Below, piece by piece: positions 19,634 to 27,492 of a DNA stretch of 32,851 bases. The position numbers and the translations under genes were made by a program. The notes under the pieces were generated by a model, which had not been told where the DNA came from, did not search any database, and saw only the letters and a list, made by a program, of their open reading frames with translations. How positions within the stretch are numbered: the first letter of the stretch is position 1; the number at the start of each line of letters is the position of its first letter. The DNA lies in assembly GCA_947624255.1 (NCBI GenBank), contig CANQJO010000003.1, positions 1 through 32,851 on the forward strand, written 5' to 3'. This stretch comes from an uncultured Ruminococcus sp. GTDB lineage: Bacteria; Bacillota; Clostridia; Oscillospirales; Ruminococcaceae.

Positions 19634-19667
19634 AATCCGGTACCTTTTATGAACCGAGGTTTGATCT

Positions 19668-20681
19668 ATGGACTTAAAGAATGTTATTATCAGATTGTCA
19701 GAAACTCCGGGAGCTTCCGGCTGCGAGAGCAGAGCGGCGCTCACGGCTCTTGAAATGCTCAGGGAGGTGTGTCCCGGTGCGGAGATATCCGGCGGCAATG
19801 TTATCGGAAAATTCGGCACTCATCGTGACAGAGTACCCTCTCTTGTGCTTGATGCCCATGCAGATCAGGTGGGTATGATAGTCACTCACATCAGTGACGG
19901 CTTCATTAAAGTGGGTAATTTGGGCGGTCTTGACAGAAGACTGCTTCCTGCACAGCCTGTGACGATCCACGGAAAAAAAGACATTCCCGGAGTGATCTGC
20001 TCTGTTCCGCCGCATCTTTCTGACGGAGAGAAAGTCTTGAAACCGGGTGAAGTCAGTATTGATGCAGGTCTGACACAGGAGGAGGCTGAAAGTCTCATCG
20101 CTCCCGGAGATACCGTGACATTCCGTGTCGCCTGCCGTGAGCTTTCGGGCGGACGCATCACCGGAGGAGCTATGGACGATCGAGTCGGTATTGCTGCAAT
20201 ACTGCGCACTCTTGAACTGCTCCGGGGAAAGGAGACCGCTTTCAACGTAACAGTTGTATTTTCGGCTCAGGAGGAGCTTGGCGAGCGTGGAGCGAAGATC
20301 GCAGCATTCGAGATAGATCCGGATATCGCCATCGCCGTGGATGTGAGCTTCGCCTATGCAAAGGGTGAGGATAAATCAAAATGCGGATATCTCGGAAAAG
20401 GTCCTATGATAGGCATTTCGCCCTCTCTTTCACGTGAGATCTCCGACGATCTGATAAAAACTGCTCAGGCAAGCGATATTCCGTATCAGATAGAGGTCAT
20501 GAACGGGCTTACCTCCACAAATGCTGACAGATACTCCGTGAACCGCTGCGGAGCGAAGACCTGTACTGTTTCAATACCCCTGAGAAATATGCACACTCCC
20601 GTTGAAGTGGCTGATCTGAGAGATATCGAAATGACAGCCCGTCTGCTTGCCGATTATATCGTAAAGGGGGAGCTGCAATGA
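19668..20681 (+). CDS. M42 family aminopeptidase, first copy
   Basis: The protein has 337 residues and the dinuclear metal ligands of the M42 (glutamyl aminopeptidase / endoglucanase M-like) family: His64 and Asp66 in DAHADQVG, Asp170/171 in GAMDDRVG, the Glu202-Glu203 pair in SAQEELGERG, Asp225 in VDVSFA, and His309 in NMHTPVEV. These enzymes form large cytosolic tetrahedral complexes that trim peptides. The usual GGTDA-like loop reads TSTNADRYS here, which may change specificity. A GAGG site precedes the start by about 9 bases. The stop overlaps the second M42 gene (ATGA), so the two may be co-translated and could form a mixed complex. They are clearly diverged from each other. Confidence 0.93.
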   Translation: MDLKNVIIRLSETPGASGCESRAALTALEMLREVCPGAEISGGNVIGKFGTHRDRVPSLVLDAHADQVGMIVTHISDGFIKVGNLGGLDRRLLPAQPVTIHGKKDIPGVICSVPPHLSDGEKVLKPGEVSIDAGLTQEEAESLIAPGDTVTFRVACRELSGGRITGGAMDDRVGIAAILRTLELLRGKETAFNVTVVFSAQEELGERGAKIAAFEIDPDIAIAVDVSFAYAKGEDKSKCGYLGKGPMIGISPSLSREISDDLIKTAQASDIPYQIEVMNGLTSTNADRYSVNRCGAKTCTVSIPLRNMHTPVEVADLRDIEMTARLLADYIVKGELQ

Positions 20682-21697
20682 AAGAGCTTCTTAAAGAGCT
20701 TTGTCTTCTCTGCGGTGTTTCGGGAAACGAAAACGCCGTCAGGGAGTACATCATAGATAAAATAAAGGACATATGCGAATACAGCGTTGATCCGCTCGGC
20801 AGCATCATCTGTCTGAAAAAGGGAAAACGCACTCCCGATAAAAAGCTGATGATATGCGCACATATGGACGAGGTCGGCTTTATCGTTACATCGGTTTCTG
20901 AGGACGGAACGCTCTCATTCGGCACTGTGGGCGGCGTTGATGCCTCTGTTGCTATCGGGCGTCAGGTGCTTGTGGGAGAACGCCGGCTTCCCGGTGTTGT
21001 CGGCTCTGCGGCAGTTCACAATCTTCCCACGGAGGAGCGTGACAAAGCGCCAAAAATAAAGGATATGTACATTGATATCGGTGCTGACAGCCGTGATGAG
21101 GCTCTGAGACTCGTATCTCCGGGAGACTGCGTTTATTTTGTTCCCGATTTTGAGGAAATGGGCGAAAGCCGTGTAAAGTGCAAGGCTATTGACGATCGTG
21201 CCGGCTGCGCAGTGATGCTGCGTCTTATGCAGGAGGAGCACGAATATGACACATGGTATGTATTCAACGTTCAAGAGGAGATCGGTCTGAGAGGTTCGGG
21301 AGCTTCGGCGTTTTCTGTAGCTCCCGATCTTGCCGTTGTTCTTGAAGCTACGACTGCTGCGGATATTGACGGCGTTTCGGGAGAAAAGCGTGTCTGCGCC
21401 CTCGGCAGCGGTCCGGTAGTATCATTCATGGACAGAAGCACAGTCTACGACCGTGAGCTTTTCCGCCTTGCATTTGATATCGCCGGAAAAGAGGGGCTGC
21501 CCTGTCAGACGAAATCTCTCATTGCGGGCGGCAACGATGCAGGAGCGATACATATCAGCAGAAAAGGCGTGCGGACGATAGCAGTGTCCGTTCCCTGCCG
21601 GTATCTCCATTCAGCATCGTGCCTTGCCGATATGAATGATATTGAAAATACGTACAGACTGGTGAGATCGCTCACCGGAGGAATTTACAGACTATGA
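20678..21697 (+). CDS. M42 family aminopeptidase, second copy
   Basis: The protein has 339 residues. Metal and catalytic residues are all present: His62 and Asp64 (CAHMDEVGF), Asp172 (AIDDRAG), Glu200-Glu201 (VQEEIGLRG), Glu223 (VLEATTAAD) and His311 (PCRYLHS). The family-typical GGNDAGAIH loop (284-292) is closer to consensus than in its neighbour. An insert-like segment, ERDKAPKIKDMYIDIG, matches the subgroup in which a small domain closes the active site. The start overlaps the first M42 gene and the stop overlaps the acetyltransferase gene by four bases, so all four genes of this operon are coupled. Confidence 0.94.
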   Translation: MKELLKELCLLCGVSGNENAVREYIIDKIKDICEYSVDPLGSIICLKKGKRTPDKKLMICAHMDEVGFIVTSVSEDGTLSFGTVGGVDASVAIGRQVLVGERRLPGVVGSAAVHNLPTEERDKAPKIKDMYIDIGADSRDEALRLVSPGDCVYFVPDFEEMGESRVKCKAIDDRAGCAVMLRLMQEEHEYDTWYVFNVQEEIGLRGSGASAFSVAPDLAVVLEATTAADIDGVSGEKRVCALGSGPVVSFMDRSTVYDRELFRLAFDIAGKEGLPCQTKSLIAGGNDAGAIHISRKGVRTIAVSVPCRYLHSASCLADMNDIENTYRLVRSLTGGIYRL

Positions 21698-22500
21698 TAA
21701 AACGCATTGAACACGAATATGAGCTTGACCGTGAGCTTCTGCTTAAAACTCTTGACGGACGGAAAATGCTTGCATATATGAAGGCTTATGGTCCGGACTA
21801 CGAATTCTGCCGCTTTTTCAAGCTGACCGACCAAAACGGCATCGGCTTCATGTTTATCATAAATTCAACGCTGATAATCTGCGCTGATGACAAGCTCTCC
21901 GCAAGCGAGGAGATAGATCTTTTCGTCAGTATGAATGTGCCGTTCCGCATAGAGGGCTGTCAGAGAATACTGCGGAGCATAAAGCTGCCGCAGAGGTATC
22001 AGGCACTGAACAGGACGGTCTTTCAGCTCGTTCCGTCAGAGAACCGTGATGAACTTGAAAAATCAGTGAATTTTTCACCAAAGCTCACCGAGGTCTACGA
22101 TATACTTAGTGAGGGATTTCCGAATATCGCCGAATTTTCGCTATGGTACACGGACACTTCACATCGCTGCCGTCACGGAATGAGCAAGGTCTTAACATAC
22201 AAGGACTCCACATCAGCCTCTATTGCTTATGATGTGGACGATGTTGTGCTTGTAAGTCAGGTCGCAACAAGAGTCTCCTCACGAGGAAAAGGCTATGCAC
22301 GTGAATTTCTCGGCTGGCTGGCGGGATTCCTCACCGATGCAGGCAAAACGGCGTTTTTATACGCTCTTGATGTCCGTGTGGGATTTTACCGGGAGATAGG
22401 CTTCAAAGAGGTCGCTCACGAGATCGTTCTTGAGCGTATAGATGTCGAAAAAGAGAGCACTGCGAAAGGAAGACTTACAGATGAACAGCAGGATCAATGA
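21694..22500 (+). CDS. GNAT family N-acetyltransferase
   Basis: The protein has 268 residues. The C-terminal half carries the GNAT fold. The acetyl-CoA loop RGKGYA (197-202) follows a VLVSQVATRVSS strand, and FYREIGF (231-237) is the typical final helix-turn. The N-terminal 140 residues are less recognisable and may be a second, degenerate GNAT-like domain. The substrate is unknown. It is translationally coupled to the second M42 gene and overlaps the next gene by 20 bases, so a role in amino acid or peptide handling is possible but only by association. Confidence 0.82.
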   Translation: MIKRIEHEYELDRELLLKTLDGRKMLAYMKAYGPDYEFCRFFKLTDQNGIGFMFIINSTLIICADDKLSASEEIDLFVSMNVPFRIEGCQRILRSIKLPQRYQALNRTVFQLVPSENRDELEKSVNFSPKLTEVYDILSEGFPNIAEFSLWYTDTSHRCRHGMSKVLTYKDSTSASIAYDVDDVVLVSQVATRVSSRGKGYAREFLGWLAGFLTDAGKTAFLYALDVRVGFYREIGFKEVAHEIVLERIDVEKESTAKGRLTDEQQDQ

Positions 22501-23743
22501 AATATACGGATTCTCCCCCGAGCTTACGGCTCTTGCGGAAAGGGCTGAGGCAAACTGCGCCGAGGCTTTCAGGCGGACGGAGGAGATCGCAGAATACAAC
22601 GGAGCAAAGGTGCTGAAAGCTTTTGCCGACAATAAGGTCAGCGAGGCGTGTTTTTACGGTTCAACGGGATACGGCTACGGTGACATCGGACGTGACGTTA
22701 TTGACCGGGTGTTTGCGCAGGCTCTCGGAACGGAGGACGCTCTTGTACGGCATAATTTTGTTTCCGGAACGCACGCACTCTCCACTGCGCTTTTCGGAGT
22801 GCTCAGAACGGGCGACAAGCTCGTATCAATAACAGGCAAACCCTATGACACGCTTGAAGAGATCATCGGTACGGGCGGCACACCGGGGAACGGCTCTCTT
22901 GCTGATTTCGGCGTTGAATACTCGCAGGTCGATCTGAACGAGGACGGCACTCCCAGGTATGAGGAGATATCCGAAGCCGTTAAGGGCGCAAAGGCGGCAT
23001 ATATACAGCGTTCGAGGGGATACTCTCTCAGGCGTGCATTCACAGTTTCGGACATAGAAAAAATGGCTGCTGCAGCACGCCGCGGGCAGCCGGATATCAT
23101 CGTCATGGTGGATAACTGCTACGGCGAATTTGTCGAGGAGCGTGAACCCTCCGCCGTGGGGGCAGATCTCATCATCGGCTCTCTCATAAAAAATGCCGGA
23201 GGCGGCATCGCACGCACAGGCGGCTACATAGCAGGAAAAGCCTCTCTTGTGGAGCTTTGCTCATATCGTCTGACCTGTGTCGGCATGGGCAAGGAGGTGG
23301 GCTGCACTCTCGGCATGAACCGTGAACTTCTGCTCGGATTGTTTTTCGCTCCCGATGTGGTGAGAAATGCGGTAAAAACGGCGATCTTTGCCTCTGAGCT
23401 TTTCACGCTCGCAGGATACGAATGCTCTCCCGGCAAAGACGAGATCAGGGGAGATATCATCACTGCCGTAAAATTGGGAGATGCCGAAAAGCTCACATCA
23501 TTTTGCCGGGGAGTGCAGGCAGGTGCGCCTGTGGACTCCTTTGTAGTCCCCGAGCCGTGGGATATGCCGGGCTATTCGGATAAGGTCATCATGGCGGCAG
23601 GAGCATTCACTAACGGAGCGTCTATCGAGCTTTCTGCCGATGCACCGCTGCGTGAACCGTATGCAGTGTGGATGCAGGGCGGTATTACCTACACAAGCGG
23701 CAGGATAGGAGTCATGCTTGCTCTTGAAGAGATAGATCGTTAA
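22481..23743 (+). CDS. PLP enzyme of the methionine gamma-lyase-like (aluminium resistance) family
   Basis: I start the gene at 22481 (AAAGGAAG about 9 bases upstream), giving 420 residues; the in-frame ATG at 22442 lies deep in the preceding gene. It is a fold-type I pyridoxal-phosphate protein: SGTHAL (95-100) for the phosphate, VMVDNCYGEF with Asp211 contacting the ring, and GSLIKNAGGG with Lys237 as the likely cofactor lysine. TGYGYGD and the tail GRIGVMLALE also fit the YnbB-like family, often called 'methionine gamma-lyase family' or 'aluminium resistance protein'. Lyase activity is not well established for this group. It is last in the peptidase operon; no strong terminator follows. 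Confidence 0.9.
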   Translation: MNSRINEIYGFSPELTALAERAEANCAEAFRRTEEIAEYNGAKVLKAFADNKVSEACFYGSTGYGYGDIGRDVIDRVFAQALGTEDALVRHNFVSGTHALSTALFGVLRTGDKLVSITGKPYDTLEEIIGTGGTPGNGSLADFGVEYSQVDLNEDGTPRYEEISEAVKGAKAAYIQRSRGYSLRRAFTVSDIEKMAAAARRGQPDIIVMVDNCYGEFVEEREPSAVGADLIIGSLIKNAGGGIARTGGYIAGKASLVELCSYRLTCVGMGKEVGCTLGMNRELLLGLFFAPDVVRNAVKTAIFASELFTLAGYECSPGKDEIRGDIITAVKLGDAEKLTSFCRGVQAGAPVDSFVVPEPWDMPGYSDKVIMAAGAFTNGASIELSADAPLREPYAVWMQGGITYTSGRIGVMLALEEIDR

Positions 23744-23829
23744 AGGATCACATCGGTTACAAAATTCAACTAAAATATTACAGAAATAATACAAATTCAT
23801 AATATTTTATTAGAGAAATGCTCAAACGG

Positions 23830-23858
23830 TTGACAATCTCGGACGATGCTGTTAAAAT
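23830..23858 (+). promoter_or_regulatory. Promoter of the PASTA kinase-like gene
   Basis: TTGACA (23830-23835) and TAAAAT (23853-23858) are 17 bases apart, 65 bases before the TTG start. Confidence 0.8.
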
Positions 23859-23923
23859 ATATATGATGAGGTATTTGTCCGCTGTGACATTTCCGTCAAA
23901 TAAGATATAAAGGAGGGGCTGAT

Positions 23924-25870
23924 TTGGGAGAACGCAGATTCTGCTACAGATGTATGGAAAAATATGACTCCGATCTCCACATCTGTCCGTTTTGCGGATA
24001 CGACGATACAACACCGCATGATCCCATGTACATAACCCCCGGTACGATACTCCGTGACAGATATCTTGTGGGTATACTGCTTGAATATAACGGCGAGGGT
24101 GCGACCTATGAGGGACATGATCTTTCTACAGGCTGCCGTGTCCTCCTCAGAGAATATATGCCTATCAATCTCTGCACCCGTGTGAGAAATAAGGCTACTA
24201 TCAGCGTCAATTACAACAATCTTGCGAAATATAAGGCTTTCATGGCTGAATATACCGAGCTTAACAAGTCGCTTGCAAGACTGCGCAATGATTCAAATAT
24301 AAATCCGGTGCTTGATATGTTTGCGGAGAATAACACCACCTACACTGTTTTCGAGCATATAAGCGGTGTCAAAATGCTGGATTATCTGAAAGAAAATGCC
24401 GGAGAGCTGAGCTGGGAACAGGTATCACGCATCTTTCCGCCGCTTTTCACCACTATAGGCAGACTTCATAATGCCGGGATAATCCATCGTGCCATAAGTC
24501 CCGATACGGTGTACATAACCGAAAAGGGAGAGCTGAGGCTCTCAGGCTTTTGCATTTCAGCAGTGAGAACTGCCAATGCCGGACTGGAATACGAACTTTT
24601 CAAGGGATATGCTGCTCCGGAGCAATACTCGGCAAGCAGCAGCAGCAGACAAGGCTCGTGGACGGACGTTTACGGCGTATGTGCGCTGATATACCGTGCG
24701 CTGACAGGCTGTATGCCTGTTGATTCGATGAGCCGCATGGATCAGGACGATCTCTGCGAGCCGCATATGCTCAATTCAAATATACCGCAGCACGTTTCGA
24801 GAGTTATCATGGACGGCATGAATCTCTCAGGCAGAGACAGGATACAAACCATCACCGAGCTTGTAACAAGACTTTTCGAGCAGCCTGCACCGGTGCGCCC
24901 TGCTGCGCCTGCTGCCGCTCCTGCGAATGAGGGATACCGCAGCTATGAACAGCAGCCTCCTGTTGACAGCCGTGAGCAGTACGGAGGATATCAGAATAAC
25001 GGAGGATACCCGAACACCGGAGGATATCCGCCGCCGTATTACGATGACCGCAGCGATGATTACCGCTATGAAAAGGTCAATGCTGTGGACAGAATAAAAG
25101 TCCCGGTAATAATAAGCATCCTGCTTTTTGCAATACTGCTTATAATTCTTGTGGTTGTCATAAATGTATTGAAGCAGCCGCAATCCGACTCGGAAAGCAA
25201 AAGCCGGAACAGCTCTGCGGTGACGGATAATGTCGTTTCGGGGACTGTTGATCAAAGTACAGAGCCGTCTACCGCACCCAAGAATGTGGAAGTCCCGAAA
25301 ATGGTGGATACATTCCTTGATTATTCAAAGGATAAATGGAAGGATTATATCAATCTTGATCCGTCCTACGAATTCAGCGATATCTATGATGACGGCATTA
25401 TAATGGAGCAGTCTGTTGAGCCGGGAGAAATGGTATCACAGGGCTCGGTCATAAGGGTAACAGTCAGCAAGGGCAAGGAGTCGGCAATAATTCCTGACTA
25501 TAGCGGCTATACGTGGGAGGAGTACAAGATAGAGCTTGAAAAAGCCGGTATTTCCGGCGCATATTATCAATTCCTCAGCACGAACGAATATGGTACGCCC
25601 AATACGGTCCTCAGACTTGAGGTGGACGGAAACACCGTATATCCGCAGTCATATTACAGCAAAAAGGACGGCAAAAAGTTAACTGTCTGGTATATTCCGG
25701 CAGATGCAGTATTCACCTCCCCGCCGACAACGGAGTATATCCCTCCCGAAACCGAACCTGTAACAGAGACTGAACCTACAGAACCTGAACCTACCGAACC
25801 GCCCGTGACAGAGCCTCCTGTGACCGAACCGCCTCAGGAGCAGACAAATCCCGAATACGGTGAGTGGTAA
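23924..25870 (+). CDS. Membrane PASTA protein with zinc ribbon and pseudokinase domain
   Basis: The product has 648 residues. The start codon is TTG, supported by AAAGGAGG 6 bases before and by the zinc ribbon at the very N-terminus. Order of parts: zinc ribbon (Cys7, 10, 21, 24); protein kinase fold (about 45-318); Pro/Gly/Tyr-rich linker; one membrane segment (393-416); two PASTA-like units outside (about 455-517 and 520-592); and a Pro/Glu/Thr repeat tail. The kinase domain keeps the fold markers APE (231-233) and DVYGVCALIY, but the catalytic residues are changed: the ATP-binding lysine reads Arg76, HRD reads HRA (188-190), the metal-binding Asn is Thr195, and DFG reads GFC (208-210). It is therefore probably a cell-wall-sensing scaffold rather than an active PrkC-type kinase. 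Confidence 0.9.
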   Translation: MGERRFCYRCMEKYDSDLHICPFCGYDDTTPHDPMYITPGTILRDRYLVGILLEYNGEGATYEGHDLSTGCRVLLREYMPINLCTRVRNKATISVNYNNLAKYKAFMAEYTELNKSLARLRNDSNINPVLDMFAENNTTYTVFEHISGVKMLDYLKENAGELSWEQVSRIFPPLFTTIGRLHNAGIIHRAISPDTVYITEKGELRLSGFCISAVRTANAGLEYELFKGYAAPEQYSASSSSRQGSWTDVYGVCALIYRALTGCMPVDSMSRMDQDDLCEPHMLNSNIPQHVSRVIMDGMNLSGRDRIQTITELVTRLFEQPAPVRPAAPAAAPANEGYRSYEQQPPVDSREQYGGYQNNGGYPNTGGYPPPYYDDRSDDYRYEKVNAVDRIKVPVIISILLFAILLIILVVVINVLKQPQSDSESKSRNSSAVTDNVVSGTVDQSTEPSTAPKNVEVPKMVDTFLDYSKDKWKDYINLDPSYEFSDIYDDGIIMEQSVEPGEMVSQGSVIRVTVSKGKESAIIPDYSGYTWEEYKIELEKAGISGAYYQFLSTNEYGTPNTVLRLEVDGNTVYPQSYYSKKDGKKLTVWYIPADAVFTSPPTTEYIPPETEPVTETEPTEPEPTEPPVTEPPVTEPPQEQTNPEYGEW

Positions 25871-25933
25871 AGGATACGGATAACGGCGCAGAGGAGCACT
25901 CCTCGTGCGATGCTGATAAGGCGGTATCATTAA

Positions 25934-25970
25934 GGGAAGCCCTGATATTCAGAGCTTCCCATATTGTTTC
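25934..25970 (+). terminator. Probable terminator after the PASTA gene
   Basis: GGGAAGC (25934-25940) pairs with GCTTCCC (25954-25960), with an inner CTGA/TCAG stem. The following bases are T-rich but broken (ATATTGTTTC), so this is moderate support only. Confidence 0.5.
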
Positions 25971-26013
25971 TTTCTCCTCAGAAACAGATTTTCGTGAAAA
26001 ATCAAAATATCTA

Positions 26014-26043
26014 TTGACAAGCAGCCCATTCATGTGCTAAAAT
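26014..26043 (+). promoter_or_regulatory. tRNA-Leu promoter
   Basis: TTGACA (26014-26019) and TAAAAT (26038-26043) are 18 bases apart, 41 bases before the mature tRNA. Confidence 0.72.
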
Positions 26044-26084
26044 ATACTTGTATCATGTTTGTCAGATCGGAATGCGGTATATGT

Positions 26085-26168
26085 GCCGATGTGGTGGAAT
26101 GGCAGACACAGTAGACTCAAAATCTACCGCAGCAATGTGTGCGGGTTCAAGTCCCGCCATCGGCACCA
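26085..26168 (+). tRNA. tRNA-Leu (anticodon CAA)
   Basis: The acceptor stem GCCGATG (26085-26091) pairs with CATCGGC (26158-26164), followed by discriminator A and an encoded CCA. The anticodon arm GTAGA/TCTAC holds the loop CTCAAAA, giving anticodon CAA for the UUG codon. A variable region longer than usual and the T-arm GCGGG-TTCAAGT-CCCGC complete a class II tRNA-Leu. It has its own promoter and terminator. Confidence 0.95.
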
Positions 26169-26173
26169 GTGTG

Positions 26174-26215
26174 ACGCTGAACTCGGTTCGTACAGGGTTC
26201 AGCGTTAATTTTTTT
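26174..26215 (+). terminator. tRNA-Leu terminator
   Basis: ACGCTGAACTC (26174-26184) pairs with GGGTTCAGCGT (26195-26205), with one T-G pair. The run TAATTTTTTT follows at once, a textbook intrinsic terminator. Confidence 0.9.
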
Positions 26216-26253
26216 GCAGCTCGGCATATTCCGAAATTCATGAGAAGTTTTCC

Positions 26254-26282
26254 TTGACATTATTTTCCAAAAGCTGTATAAT
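26254..26282 (+). promoter_or_regulatory. Promoter of the esterase pair
   Basis: TTGACA (26254-26259) and TATAAT (26277-26282) with a 17-base spacer precede the first SGNH gene by a leader of about 80 bases. Confidence 0.82.
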
Positions 26283-26369
26283 ATTGTTGAACTGATAAGG
26301 GCAGCTCTGCACAGAGATCATGCGGCGGGAGCGCTGCCTGCTTTATCAAAAAAATTTCGGGTGGTAAAT

Positions 26370-27440
26370 ATGAAAGCTAAAATTATCAAATTGCTCAAGA
26401 ATCCTATACTGTGGGTAATACTGCTCACTGCGGCAGCGGCTGCCGTCATATTTGCGTTTACCGTAACGAACCGACATTCTGATAATAATATCGACTCCCT
26501 TCCTGTTATCGCCACTGCCACTACGGAAGCGACCACCTCAACTACGACCGGCTCAACAACTACCTCCGCAGCGACTACCTCCGCAGCGACTGCGACATCG
26601 TCGGCAACAACATCGTCAGCAACGACATCATCAACAGTGATGACCGCATCAACAACAGAGGCAATTACATATTCCGCAGTAACTCACCCTGCGACCTCGC
26701 CGATACAGCCTCCTGTCTATACAGCTGCTCCTCCGACTACACCACCGGCGGTCGTTACCACGGCAGCTCCTCCGCCGCCCCCACCGACTACGACCATGCC
26801 TCCCTCACCGTATACACAGGTGGGCGAATCTCCCAACAGCAGCTTTTATCAGCAGAGACTCTTCATTGTGGGAGATTCGATCGCTAACGGATTCGGTGCA
26901 TACGGCTTTATCCCCAAGGAGCATAATCTTGCAAAGGGAAGTCTTTCAATGGCAAACTATACGTGGAGTCAATTCCTTTACTATACTCCTGCCGGACAGA
27001 CGGATTTCATCGGTGCTGTTGCATACTATCAGCCACAGCTTCTCTATATGTCTCTCGGTATGAATGATGTGAACTGGAATCCTGTTGACAAATGGGTAAA
27101 TACGTATAGAAACGCTATAAATTCAATGCTTGCAAAAGTACCGAATATGAATATCGTGGTGGGAGCTATAACTCCTATCGACTATAACGGAACATTCACC
27201 TCAAATGCAAAAATAAGGCAGTATAATGAGGCTCTGAAAACAATGGTCGAGGGTCTCGGCTCACCACGGGTACACTACTTCGATGCATATTCTGTTGTTG
27301 CCGATCCGGCTACTCTTGCACTGAAAAGTGGCAACTCGTCAGGTGACGGTATTCACCTGTCTCCAAACTGCTATAAGCAGGTATTAAATGCAATGTTCAA
27401 CTTTATGGATACTATCTCCATGAGGGAACAGATCGGATAA
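26370..27440 (+). CDS. Surface SGNH/GDSL hydrolase on a threonine-rich stalk
   Basis: The start is at 26370 (GGGTGG 5 bases before); a GTG at 26361 is possible. The product has 356 residues. Residues 12-31 are a hydrophobic signal or signal-anchor. Residues 50-148 are a low-complexity stalk, first Thr/Ser/Ala-rich and then Pro-rich, probably a glycosylated spacer through the wall. The enzyme domain (163-350) has block I VGDSIANG with nucleophile Ser170, block III LGMND with Gly230 and Asn232, and block V DGIHLS with Asp326 and His329. SGNH enzymes of this kind remove acyl groups from glycans or lipids; the exact substrate is unknown. No terminator separates it from the next esterase gene, 52 bases on. 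Confidence 0.88.
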   Translation: MKAKIIKLLKNPILWVILLTAAAAAVIFAFTVTNRHSDNNIDSLPVIATATTEATTSTTTGSTTTSAATTSAATATSSATTSSATTSSTVMTASTTEAITYSAVTHPATSPIQPPVYTAAPPTTPPAVVTTAAPPPPPPTTTMPPSPYTQVGESPNSSFYQQRLFIVGDSIANGFGAYGFIPKEHNLAKGSLSMANYTWSQFLYYTPAGQTDFIGAVAYYQPQLLYMSLGMNDVNWNPVDKWVNTYRNAINSMLAKVPNMNIVVGAITPIDYNGTFTSNAKIRQYNEALKTMVEGLGSPRVHYFDAYSVVADPATLALKSGNSSGDGIHLSPNCYKQVLNAMFNFMDTISMREQIG

Positions 27441-27492
27441 TTTCTGCGCAGGTGTGTGCAAATGCTGCGCAGTATAAACAGGAGGAAATACT

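Noticed and set aside
26085..26168. tRNA-Leu as attachment site for the phage-like cassette
   Set aside because: The cassette starts 3 kb away behind two esterase genes, and I saw no repeat of the tRNA 3' end near 29.2 or 32.2 kb.
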